Shown: positions 54,012 to 64,000 of the stretch, piece by piece | Numbering within the stretch: the stretch's first letter is position 1 | Layout of the letters: every line of letters starts with the position of its first letter | Assembly: GCA_003116875.1 (NCBI GenBank) | Contig: BCKT01000003.1 | Coordinates: forward strand, 1,001,185-1,065,184 | Direction: 5' to 3' | DNA from: Takashimella koratensis | Lineage: Eukaryota; Basidiomycota; Tremellomycetes; Trichosporonales; Tetragoniomycetaceae | Length of the DNA: 64,000 nucleotides | The notes under the pieces: model-generated | What the model saw: the letters and a program-made list of their open reading frames with translations, nothing else | What the model was told of the DNA's origin: nothing | Databases searched by the model: none | Made by a program: the position numbers and the translations under genes

Positions 54012-56627
54012 ATGAGCTACCTCGACTGGCTCACTCGCGGTGCTCTAGGATGGTACGACCGTCTCCGACTTCCTCGCCGACTCACACGCGACCTCATTCT
54101 CGGTTTAGTGGTGGGTATCACTCTGTCACTATCGTCCACTTCGGTAGCGCTGTTAGTTCAGGAATGGAGAAGAAGGAGGGCAATTCAACGGATACCGAAA
54201 CGACCGATAGAGTTGAGAAGCGATGAGATCGTCGCTGGTGTTACGGGCCTTATCGGTAGGTTATGGTGAGAGGGGGGAGGGGGGGGGGGGGGGAGAACGC
54301 GGATCGAAAGGTGTTGGGAGTGAGTGGGATTTGAATCAAGTGCTAATGATTCGCGGGGTTAGGGAACACGCCGTTATTAAGGATCAACTCATTGAGTGAC
54401 GCTCTCGGCGTTGAGATTCTTGTAAGCCTAGTCCATGTTAAGCCGTCGATCTTAAATCGTATGCTGATGGCGTCCTCTAGGGGAAATGCGAGGTACGTAT
54501 TCCCAGATAGCCTATGGGTCTGGAAGTTCGCGATTACTCACTTAACCTTGCAGTTTTTGAACCCAGGAGGATCCGTCAAGGATCGTGTAGCTCTCAAGAG
54601 TGAGTTACCTCATACGTCTTTTTCTGAAAAACTTTTGCAAAAGGGAAGAGTGAGCTGATTTGAGGGTAACAGTTATTGAAGACGCCGAGAGTCAGGGCCT
54701 GTTGTATCCCCATACGGGCTCGGTGTTGTTCGAAGGGACGGTAGGAAGTACTGGGATTTCCCTAGCGACCGTCGGCAAAGCCAAGTGAGTCGAGTCGTGG
54801 ATCACCTTGACTTTTCTCGACACCTTCACCTCTCCAACGTCCCTTCCTTCCTTCTCCGTCACGCCCGGTCTGCTCGACGGGAATCCTACTCGCGGAAGAA
54901 GGTGGTACTAACCACACGAATTAGAGGTTACGATTCGCACATTATCATGCCGGATGACGTAGCGATTGATAAAGTCCTCGTACTGGAAAAACTCGGCGCA
55001 AAAGTGGAACGTGTCCGACCTGGTAAGTTTGGTCACCGGGGGGTTAGACGAGTGGTAGTCGCACCAGATTGGGCGCTGATGGGACTGGTAGCGAGTATTA
55101 TCGACGAAAAACAGGTATGTGTCATCGATCTAGAGTTGTATTGAGTTGCTGATCTTGTGTGACTGACCTTTCCCTTTAGTTTGTCGTACGTCTTCTCTCA
55201 CCATACCGGCTCATATTCATATAGTACATGATACTCTACTAACCACCCACTGTTACCTCTACCACATGCTTAGAACATGGCCCGTACTCGCGCCCACGCA
55301 TTTGGCAAAGTGGACCTCACCGACTCTCTCCACCATCGTCCCGGCGCCACAGACGATGTCGTCATCTCCACCTCCGCCTCTCGGTCCGAGATCTCCCCTC
55401 GTCACGCAACCACCACCACTTCTTCCACCTTCTCTACCTCTTCCGCTTCCGATATCTTCCACCGCCACGCATCCCCCTTTGAGACGAAACCACGCGGCTT
55501 CTTCGCTGATCAGTTTGAGAATGAGAGTAATTTCGAGGCTCATTATCATGGGACAGGACCGGAGATTGTCAGGCAAACAGGTGGGAGAGTGAATGCGTTT
55601 GTGAGTGGGGCAGGAACGGGAGGGACAATTTCGGGGACAGGAAGGTATTTGAAGAAAGCGATAAAGGGGGTAAAAGTCGTACTCGCGGATCCGGAAGGTA
55701 AGTGGGCTGCTGATCAAGGTGATGAGTTTGATGAGGGCGAGGAGTAAGGTGTCGAAGATGTAGGAAGAATGGTCGGACTAACGCAAGGTGTAGGGTCCGG
55801 ACTTTTCAACAAGGTTCGGTTTGGAGTCATGTTTGATCCCAAGGAAAGCGAGGGAAAGAAGAGAAGGTATGTATATAGTATCAACTTGAAGTTTCAGCTA
55901 ACGTTCTCTCCACAGACACCAAGTAGACACTGTCGTCGAGGGTATCGGTAAGTCTTAGCTACCACATATCTAGAATCATCACTAACACATTTGTAACCAC
56001 CTTGCAGGAGTCAACAGGGTGAGTCTGGCTCATGATAGGAGATGATCACGATTTGCTATCGGGTGTCAGACGAGTGTCGATGGCAACGACGGAGCTGTCG
56101 CTGATATTTCCTCCCTGAACAGATTACACACAACTTTCAATTAGGTCTGGATATTGTCGATGACGCTTACCGGTGAGTCTCAAGACTACTCTCCACCTTC
56201 ATACACCTCGGGCGGTTGCTGACTACTGGCTCTTTTAGGATATCCGATACCGAGGCCGTCGCAATGTCTCGGTACCTCGTCAACCATGATGGTCTGTTCC
56301 TCGGTTCTTCCAGCGCCTGTAACTTGATTGCCTGCATACGGCTCGCCAAGACCCTTCCGAGAGGTAGTCGGATCGTCACGATCTTGTGAGTTGGGCTCCC
56401 TCTTCTTCGCGCCTCCAGTCTTGTCTTCCCATCCACTTGAAAGATGTAAGAGATTATCCGCACGCTGATATCGCCTCAAATCTGGTAACACGTCGATGGT
56501 TGGTTTGGGCTTGGTTAGGTGCGATTCCGGGTCGAGACATCATAATAAATTTTGGTCGGATGAGTACTTGAAGGCGCATAATATCGAAGTCGACGTGACG
56601 TTGGTGGATAAGTTGATCGCGCAATGA
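54012..56627 (+). CDS. Membrane-anchored cysteine synthase-like PLP enzyme (MCY1 type)
   Basis: Fifteen exons close in frame: 54012-54255, 54363-54421, 54481-54492, 54554-54599, 54673-54784, 54925-55022, 55092-55114, 55180-55185, 55274-55697, 55794-55866, 55916-55947, 56008-56018, 56123-56172, 56239-56385, 56519-56627; 481 residues. An N-terminal helix (LILGLVVGITLSLSSTSVAL) precedes the fold-type II PLP domain. Motifs are GNTPLLRINSLS, the lysine segment NPGGSVKDRVAL, GTVGSTGISLA, SGAGTGGTISGTGRYLKK (phosphate loop) and GSSSACNLIA. Yeast Mcy1 on the mitochondrial outer membrane has the same anchor plus domain. A Ser/Thr/His-rich insert of about 70 residues lies between HAFGKVD and GFFADQFENESN. 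Exons of 12, 6 and 11 nt are discussed separately. Confidence 0.88.
54279..54293. repeat. 15-nt G run in MCY1-like intron 1
   Basis: A G-only run within a longer G-rich stretch directly after the donor of intron 1. Confidence 0.85.
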
Positions 56628-56875
56628 GTAAGAGAACTGGGTGGTCGTGATCTTGATAGCTTGATGTATGCTATCTTACCTTGCTGTGTGTCACGAATGC
56701 TGGCTATGTGTTACCAGGGCGGTGTCAAGTCGTAGAAGCGGATAAGAGAGTGGGGCTCGACAAAGGACAAAGACCCGGGTCATATCTCTCGGCGCGTACG
56801 AGGCAAGAGACAAAGTCATCATTCATTCTCGCAAAACTATCGTACGGGCTCAACTACATTCTCCTCTTTCTATAT

Positions 56876-58297
56876 TTACTGGAAACGATAACGGGTCAAG
56901 AGTTGTCAGCTCGAAACTGAAGAAGGTGAACACAATCCTGACTCACGTTGTAAAACTTCCTGTTCTCGTTCTTGCCGAAGAGGTCGTGCCTAAGTTCGGG
57001 AAGCATCTATCGTAGACCATCATCAGTTTGAACACTCTATATCCCCACGCCCGAATCCAAGCCCCATCCCTATCCCCAGCCCAGCCCCAACCTAGCCCGA
57101 CCCCCAAACGATACTCACCTTCTCCTCGAGGATGCGGAGACGCTCAGCAAGAGTGTTGTCGACCTTGATTCGGCCATTCATCGAGGACCCAATGATCCCA
57201 CCGGCGCTATCGTCTGGGAGACTGGCATCGTAGTCGACCTTGCTCTCGCGACCCGACATCTCCTTGTACTTTTTAAGCGCCGAGGTGGTCGCTTTCTTGA
57301 CGAGGTCGGCGTCCTTGGGTCGGTGCGCGATGGTCACGTTGGCAGAGAGGAGCATGAGGAGGACCTGAAGTGGGTAAGATGTGTGCGAGTCTGTTGTGGA
57401 GAGGCACGAGCACATAGTGGGTGGGAGGTGGGTGGGAAAGGGATAGCGGAGAGGAGAGGAAGGTGCACAGTACTTACCTCGAGGATGAGCGCCTCAATGG
57501 CGCTAGAGTACTGCTGGGACGAGCCGAGGGCCTTGACCTGCTTGTTGGCTTCTTCGAACAGGGCCTCGAGGTGTTCCTCACGCTTGCCGAGAACGCTCAA
57601 GCGCGAGTTGTTCAAGCTTGTCGATTGCGAACTGGAAAAGGAGTGTTGGTGTCAACCAGGCTTCGCACTCTGTCGAATTTGAGAGGCCATATCTGGTGGA
57701 TAGAACCCGCCCCACGCAGCAAGTGCGACTCAGGTAGGACGAGTGCCGACTCAGGTAGGACGATTCGTTGCCTGATGTAGACAAGACAATACTTACATCT
57801 TCCATCCGACCTCGGCCTGCTTGCGCTTCTTCTCGTACTGGGCATCTATTGCGAGCGACTCTTGGCGGACAATCTTGGCCTGGATCGAGGAATGTGTTAG
57901 CCGAGTCTGCGTTCGCAGGTCTAGCCGCTGTCTGGCTGGCCCCCGGGGACATGTCCCGCGGCAGCAACAGGAGTCAGGGTCAGGGGTTAGAGGACTGCAC
58001 CGCGAGAGCGTGGTGAAAACGGAGTAACCCCCAACTTACCTTCTCAATGGCGAATTCCTCGTCGGCCTTGACCTGGATCTCTCGGGCCTTTTCGCGAGCC
58101 TCCTGCGAGATGAACGCGACCTGTGGAGGGGAGGTTAGATTATAGGTTCATGATTGTTGATTGATGCTTGTTTGAAGCCATGAGTAATGATACCACCCCA
58201 ACCAGAGACAAAGTGAGCGATAGGGGTCCACCGTACTGACCATCTTGTTCATCTCGGATTGAATCTCCGAGTCGTCGAGAGCGCCGGTACGGGACAT
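56876..58297 (-). CDS. VMA4: V-type ATPase subunit E
   Basis: A peripheral-stalk subunit of the vacuolar proton pump. Seven exons: 58297-58241, 58120-58040, 57879-57797, 57631-57478, 57364-57119, 57006-56947, 56878-56876; 227 residues, the usual length. It starts MSRTGALDDSEIQSEMNKM, followed by AFISQEAREKAREI, FAIEKAKIVRQES, the helix QYEKKRKQAEVGWKM and LNNSRLSVLGKREEHL. KVDYDASLPDDSAGGI-type sequence and the end LPELRHDLFGKNENRKFYN match the family's conserved C-terminus. The protein ends exactly at an intron and the last exon is just TAA. The intron before exon 4 has two tandem 21-nt copies. It is divergent from the PKA regulatory subunit. Confidence 0.94.
57726..57767. repeat. 21-bp tandem duplication in a VMA4 intron
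   Basis: Two adjacent near-identical copies beginning CGACTCAGGTAGGACGA within the intron between exons 3 and 4. Each copy carries a donor-like AGGTAGG. Confidence 0.85.
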
Positions 58298-59376
58298 GGT
58301 TGAGGTGGATTTGATTGGTTCGGTCGGTGTGTAGGGTGGTCTTTGGACGTTGATGGGTAAGTGTGGGCAGTTGTGGGGCAGTGGTGGAAGCCTGAGATGG
58401 GTGCCGGTGGGAGATGGGGGAGGTGGTGCAGGTGGTTGTCGAGATCAAAGGGAGTGAGACGAGACGAGACGAGGACCGGGACGGGGACGGGGTCACCGTC
58501 GTTATCAGTGGGGTCGAGGGAAGGGTGAGCCACGTGGGTGTAAACGAGGGGGCGGAGTAATGACGTGTGGTGTAAAACCCCCAGGGCTGAGGGGAATACC
58601 GTTTCCGTCGAGCGAGGGGGATTAGGGGAATATAATTCAGAGTCAAATCAGGACTACTGTAGGGGCCGGGGGTAATGGGGGTTGCCCGATTAGGAAGTGA
58701 GTAGTGGAATGGCGCGTCAGTGCAGCCTGGCAGCCAGAGTCTCAGTCAATGGACGGTAACGTCAACGTCTGGCAGAGAAAGGTACAGCTACAGCTACGGT
58801 AGCACCACCTTGCACCTTGCACCTTGCACCACCCACCACCCACCTTCCATTTGCCTGTACCATCACCTCATCCCCTCATCCTCCTCGTCAAAGGACAGCA
58901 CCAAGCGACCTACACCCAGACCCACCTCACTCCCGCCTTTATCCTCGCCATCCACCATCCATCACCTACCCTCCACCTGACCTGTCCATCTACCACCATC
59001 CTCCATCCATCTCTCCCTCTCCCACTCCCACTCCCACTCGCTCCACCATCGCGTCCGCTCACCAGGTCTTGTCTCTCACCTGACCCACCTCCCTTCCCTC
59101 GTCTCACCCACCCCGTCCTGGTCGACACAAAGGGAGAGAGCACCAGGTTCACCTCACATACACTCTACCAAGTTCGTAATCCATCTCCACTCAACCTTGT
59201 CCCTCTCTCCCTTCTCCCTTCTCCCTTCTCCCTCTCCCCTCCATCCTCCCCACTCTCCTCCATTCTCACCCACATCCTCTCCCATCTCATCGCTGATCCC
59301 CCATCCCACTTCCCACCCGTACCGACCTCACTAACCCGACCCCTTCCGCAGCCAACCTCCACCCTATCGCTCCACT
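58298..59376. other. Divergent promoter VMA4 / PKA regulatory subunit
   Basis: A 1.08 kb gap. The right 550 nt is strongly CT- and CCACC-rich (CACCTTGCACCTTGCACC at 58808; TCCCTTCTCCCTTCTCCC at about 59215), probably a long leader of the PKA gene. No gene recognised. Confidence 0.55.
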
Positions 59377-61253
59377 ATGGCATCCAACGCAGCCTACGCG
59401 GCTATCCTCAACGACCTCAATCGCGATGTCTCCAAGGACCAACCGTCTGACGTTCTCCAGTTCTGCGCCGACTGGTTCCAGGACAAGCTGAGGTCAGAGG
59501 TGAGTCTTGCCGAGAGCGCTCATCGCGACTCTCCATCGCATCCTTTCACAACACTTTACATACTCCTCCCCACGTAACGTGTACCATCTCAGCGAGACCA
59601 TACTGACCACACTTTCTCCCTATTCCCATTTCACTTCAATTGACCCCACCTATCCCTTGAATCCAACCTATCACAGCGCTCCGGATCCACCAAGGCCGCC
59701 GTGTCACCTGCGACGCGACGCGCTGCCCCTCCTGGCACCCTTCCAGCGTTCAACAAGCCTGCGTTGACCGAGGTCAACCCGGCGACGCTCTCGCCGTTCT
59801 CCGAGCACGGCCCAACCGATGGACCCTTTGGAGGGCCCCGCCGCGCGACCATCGCGTCTGCTTCGGGCTTCCCCGTCTTCGACTCGCCGTTCGGTGTTCC
59901 GGGCCCTAACGTGGCGCCGACCAAGGAGTCGAGCCCGTTCAGCGAGCAGCCTCCAGCGTTCGGTGGATCTCCGTTTGGTGGTGCCAGTGCCCCGCGCGGT
60001 GCACCCGTTGCCCCCGTGCCTTCCCATCTCCAGGCCCCCGAGGACGAAGAGCCACACCACGACGAGCCCGTCATTCCATCTTACGCGCTCGGGCGGCGAA
60101 CGTCGGTCTCGGCCGAGTCTCTCGTGCCCGCACACCACCGTCCGTTTGACCCTAGCGCCAACTCGCTCATCGCCGAGGAAGACGAGTCGACGCCCAACCC
60201 CAACTCGTCGATGCCAGTCTTCCCCAAGACTGACGAGCAACTCGCTCGTATCCGCGCCGCGATCAAGCCAAACTTCCTCTTCCGTAACCTCGATGACGAG
60301 CAAGAGGCTGACGTCCTCGCTGCGATGAAGGAGGTTATGCTGCACCCTGGAGAAACGATCATCGAGCAAGGAGCGGCCGGTGACTACTTCTACGTCGTTG
60401 AGAGCGGCGAGCTCGATGTCTTTGTTAAGAGGGATGGGCAGGTGCTCGAGCCGGAGAAGGGCGACAGGCCCGGTCTTGGCAAGAAGGTCGCGACCTGCCG
60501 GACGGGCTCGTCGTTTGGCGAGCTTGCCCTCATGCACAAGTGGGTGAAGCGGGTTTCACTAATGTGTTATCAATTAACAAATCCTTAGCGCTCCCCGTGC
60601 TGCCTCTATCATCTCCCTCACGCCATGCACTCTCTGGGCTTTGGACCGTGTCTCTTTCCGCACCATCCTCCTCGACGTGAGTTTCGGCCACTTTTGCACT
60701 TGTACAAGCCGTATCGGCGCTAACCTCCACCTTCACACAGCACACCTCTCGCAAGCGCCGGATGTACGAGTCGTTCTTGTCAACTGTGTCTATTCTCAGC
60801 TCGCTCCAGCCCCAGGAGCGCGCCAAGATCGCCGATGTCCTCGAGTCGCGTACGTTCCAGGCAGGAGAGGACGTTGTTATCGAGGGCGAGGCCGGTGACG
60901 AGTTCTTCTTGATTGAGAGTGGGAACGCCGTCGCGGTCAAGCGTGACCCAAGTGGTCGGGAGATCCCGGTCAAGCAACTCAACAAGGGCGACTACTTTGG
61001 TGGTGAGTAGGGTGTGACGCAATTTGACTTGGTGGTGTAATCAACAAGCGCAGTGCTGATCAGATTCTCCGACCCAACAGAGCTCGCGCTTCTCAACCGC
61101 CAAACTCGTGCGGCGACGGTCCGTGCATCGGGACCCGACAAGCTCCGCGTCGCGGCGCTCGGCGAGCAGGCGTTCACCCGTCTCCTCGGCCCCGTCAAGG
61201 ACATCATGGCTCGTACCGCTGGCGAGCGCTACGGCTACGCTGTTGGTCGCTAA
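59377..61253 (+). CDS. cAMP-dependent protein kinase regulatory subunit
   Basis: It holds the PKA catalytic subunit inactive until cAMP binds (Bcy1 in yeast, Pkr1 in Cryptococcus). Five exons: 59377-59499, 59677-60539, 60589-60676, 60741-61002, 61081-61253; 502 residues. Exon 1 encodes the dimerisation/docking helix ([20 protein letters not shown]). A Pro/Ala/Gly-rich linker follows. The inhibitor site is RRTSVSAES (about 181), with Ser at the phospho-acceptor position, so it is substrate-like (type II). Two cyclic-nucleotide domains carry phosphate-binding cassettes [15 protein letters not shown] and [14 protein letters not shown] (each interrupted by an intron). Inter-domain [10 protein letters not shown] is conserved. 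All key Arg and Glu residues are present. Confidence 0.96.
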
Positions 61254-63012
61254 ACGGGCGTTTCTTGAAGAAAGATGCCGCAGTTTGGTGGGGTTTCGTC
61301 GCTTGTGAAAGGGGCGTGACTCGGCTGAGTCGGTCGTTGGTTTCGTGCATCATCACGCAGGGACAAGGGGACGAGGTATGAATAGAGAAGAGTCAGCAGC
61401 GGCGGATGAACGGTGAAGTGGTAGGGGCTAACCCGAAGAGAAAATACAGCCCCCCCTCCCTGAACAAAAAATAAAGTAGTTATACCTAGTTCTACCGTAT
61501 GACTTTTGCTCGAGGGCGAAAGCGTGGGTGAAGATCAAAAGCCGACGAGTAAAGAGGAAAGGGCTCAGATATTTACACGGAGAGAAAAGTGAGAGAAAAA
61601 AAAAATGGAGGTGTGCAAGGTAGGTGTCGCTGCTGATGATAACGTTGATGATGGTTGCTACTGCTCTATATTTTTTTTCTCAAACCTCTGCCTCGCCCCC
61701 TCTATTCTTCTTCATGTATTGTTTTCTCAGATCGGTGCCGGCGTGTTTGTACTCTGACAGCGAGAGCGCGAGAGCGAGTCGAGCACTGTTGTTGGATTAC
61801 TAGAGCTGATCAACTCTGCTGGCGGAGGGGAAAGAAGCCTATCACGCCTGCTCACGACTACGACTACGACTACGGGATCGACGGTCCCTTGCGCTGCCGA
61901 CGGCACTCACGGCCCGCCCGGCCGCTATCGACCCAGTCACGTCCCGTTCCGTCTCCATGTCGATCAATCTATACCACACTATACACATGTCCAACACGAG
62001 CTCACCCGCTCACCCGCTCGTCCTTCACCTTTCCCTTGCATGCGAACCTCACCCGCGCGATGGAGCGGACGAATTTGCCCCCAACCCATCAACACTTGTC
62101 TTTGCTCCGCCTCTCTGCCGCTCCCGCGTCGGACTTGAGCTCTCGCCAGATGCTCCGGTCTCCAGCCACGAGAGTAGACCCCGACTTCCGACCTCAACAG
62201 CACGACCGAAACGACCGAAACGACTGTTCTTTGAACGTAAAAATGGACCCAGGGGCATCGGGTAATGACCCGGACCGATATCGACCCTTGGCACCGGAGC
62301 GATAAATCTACCCACCCGTCAAAGTCAATGTGGCACTTGAACCCCTCCCCCCTCCTTGCCCCCCTTGCCCTCCTCACGTCTGTTTAACAGAATTACAACC
62401 AGACAAAGATAGATCCGGAAACCACCCTATCCAAACTTGTCTGTCTAGGTCGGTCGGTCAGTCTTCCATCGTTCCCCTGGGATAGGGGAGAGCGTCTCTA
62501 AGCATGTCTGACGAGACGTTCTGCCCCACTTCTTCGCCCTCTCCCACCCCTCCAACTCCCCCGCTCTCGTCCTCCGCCCCGCCTCCTCGCCTCGCCCCCC
62601 CGTGTTCCCTTCCCCTCCCCCCCTGCAGCCCCACGGAGCGAACCACGAGCTGCCTTCTCCGTGACCACACTCTGCTAGAGTTCTCCGCCAAACTCGCCCG
62701 CCCGCACTCGTATGGACATCGGTTCGGATAGTTGACAACCCATGGTTCCGGCCCCAGCCAGCGGTAAACGGTGGGTCGGGGGTCGGGACATGGTCTGCCG
62801 TATTGGTCGATTGGCGATCTCGACCCTTCTATAGGTCTACCAGCAGGCCATAAAAAAGATCGCGAGGTGACCTGACTTCTTCCACCTCCCCCCACCTCCC
62901 CCCATCGACTTTCAGTCTACACTAAGGTCGACCTTCTCGTAGCTCTCAACCCTTGACCCTTGTGTAAAACCGTCTCTCACATACCCCACACCCAGTCCTA
63001 CGCCCACCCACA
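61254..63012. other. Long intergenic region before the transketolase-like gene
   Basis: 1.76 kb without a recognised gene. The PKA 3' flank lies at the left. Open frames (61655-62305 forward, 62458-62895 reverse) are CT/Pro- or Arg/Gly-rich by composition and lack motifs. A CCATAAAAAAG near 62848, about 165 nt before the ATG, may be the TATA element of the transketolase-like gene. Confidence 0.5.
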
Positions 63013-64000
63013 ATGGCACCCTCCGTTCTCGCTGCCGAGACGGCCCCGGGCCACTCGGACTCGCTCAAGCGCCAGCCCGAGGTCCCTGCGAAAGTCGCCC
63101 CTGCGGGCGAGGAGATGCTTGTTCTCAACACGATTCGTTGTCTCGCCGCTGACTTGTGAGTTTGTCACTCCCAGATCCCAAATACCCATTTCTCTTCTCC
63201 CTATTTCCTCCCCCCCCCCCCCCCCCCACCCCTTCCTCCCGTCTCCTCGTCTCATCTTTGTTCCTCTCTTCTCTCCTCTCCCTCTTCGCCAGCTCTGCAA
63301 AGTGCGTGCTAACTCCCGCCTTCCAGGTGCCAGCAATTCAAAGGCGGCCACCCAGGTACCGTCATGGGCGCTGCTGCCATTGGCGTTGCCCTTTGGCGGT
63401 ACCAAATGCGATACAACCCCTCCAACCCATCTTGGTTCGCTCGTGATCGCTTCGTTCTCTCCGCTGGTCACGCTTGCTTGCTGCAATACCTCCTCCTCCA
63501 TTTCACGGGCTACGAAGCGTGGACAATGGACGTGATCAAGAACTACCACGCTCCTGTGGTTCACGGGATGGCAGCGGGACACCCAGAGATCGAGTACCCA
63601 GGTTGCGAAGTGACGACCGGCCCGCTCGGACAAGGGATCGCGAACGCGGTCGGTATGGCAATGGCAGGGAAACAGTTGGCTGCAAAGTATAACAAGGCCG
63701 ACTTCCCGGTTGTCGAGGGGAAGATCTGGTGTTTCACCGGTGATGGATGTCTTCAGGAAGGTGTAGGCCAGGAAGGTGAGTAAAGGCTTGAGTTTTTCGC
63801 TTGGGCTAGGATGGATCAGGAAGAACAAAGTCGGGTATGGCGAGAAGAAAAGGGGTGATTAGCACACAAGCTAATCCTGCCCCTAGCCATCTCGCTCGCA
63901 GGCCACTGGGGTCTCGACAATCTCATCCTCATCTACGACAATAACAGCGTCACCGTTGACGGGAACATTGACAGCTGCTTCACTGACAACACGTCTGCCA
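63013..64000 (+). CDS. Transketolase family, possibly dihydroxyacetone synthase type (5' part)
   Basis: Exons 63013-63155, 63327-63775 and 63887 onward; the 3' end is beyond the window. About 235 residues are visible. After a polar N-terminus: [67 protein letters not shown] and the thiamine diphosphate motif GDGCLQEG ending at YDNN. The family transfers two-carbon ketol units in the pentose phosphate pathway. [20 protein letters not shown] is closer to dihydroxyacetone synthases than to the usual transketolase wording at that site, but this needs the full protein. Intron 1 has an 18-nt C run (63210-63227). Confidence 0.9.
63210..63227. repeat. 18-nt C run in transketolase intron 1
   Basis: A pure C run inside a CT-rich intron, in the usual polypyrimidine context but far from the acceptor. 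Confidence 0.85.

Noticed and set aside
61655..62305. 216-codon forward frame in the gap before the transketolase-like gene
   Set aside because: No ATG context, motif or homology pattern; composition follows the local CT/AG bias and no exon joins it to a neighbour.

Overview
This is a stretch of nuclear DNA from a fungus, most likely a basidiomycete. Genes are compact and closely packed on both strands. Almost all carry several short introns (about 45-100 nt) with GTRAGT-type donors, CTRAY-like branch sites and YAG acceptors. The recognisable proteins are fungal housekeeping types. I see no tRNA, rRNA, transposon or CRISPR array. Exon models below were built by hand from splice signals, reading-frame closure and family motifs. 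Lineage within the basidiomycetes cannot be fixed from this window.

Layout, left to right. 1-146: start of a membrane protein running off the left edge, then a 44-nt G run and a 1.6 kb gene-poor stretch. 1830-7259: an uncharacterised, possibly mitochondrial protein; SCO1 (copper chaperone for cytochrome oxidase); SPB4 (60S ribosome biogenesis helicase). 7575-14755: a DUF300/TMEM184-type membrane protein, a GatC-like protein and an Ivy1-like coiled-coil protein with a minisatellite intron. 15629-24428: ERG4 (sterol C-24(28) reductase), RIB1 (GTP cyclohydrolase II) and a MIL1/TMCO4-type lipase. 24887-30592: three tandem, intronless paralogues of unknown function, each with a copied promoter. 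31369-40017: a CobW/ZNG1 GTPase, a small four-TM protein, a CTK2-type cyclin and a RAX1-like RGS/TM protein. 40996-49666: COA1, CBP3, SLD2, a flavin amine oxidase and the complex I subunit NDUFA6. 49892-56627: RAD3/XPD divergent from a membrane-anchored cysteine synthase (MCY1 type). 56876-64000: V-ATPase subunit E (VMA4), the PKA regulatory subunit (BCY1/PKR1) and the 5' part of a transketolase/dihydroxyacetone synthase.

Functional themes. Respiratory-chain biogenesis is well represented (SCO1, COA1, CBP3, NDUFA6), with GatC and MCY1 also expected at mitochondria. Several of these genes share CACGTG elements in their upstream regions. The most unusual region is the three-gene array at 24.9-30.6 kb. 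It holds seven diverged copies of a roughly 210-240 residue module in three uninterrupted reading frames, inside an otherwise intron-dense chromosome. The window also holds several very short exons (6, 11, 11, 12 and 12 nt) and an intron that leaves VMA4's stop codon alone in its last exon.
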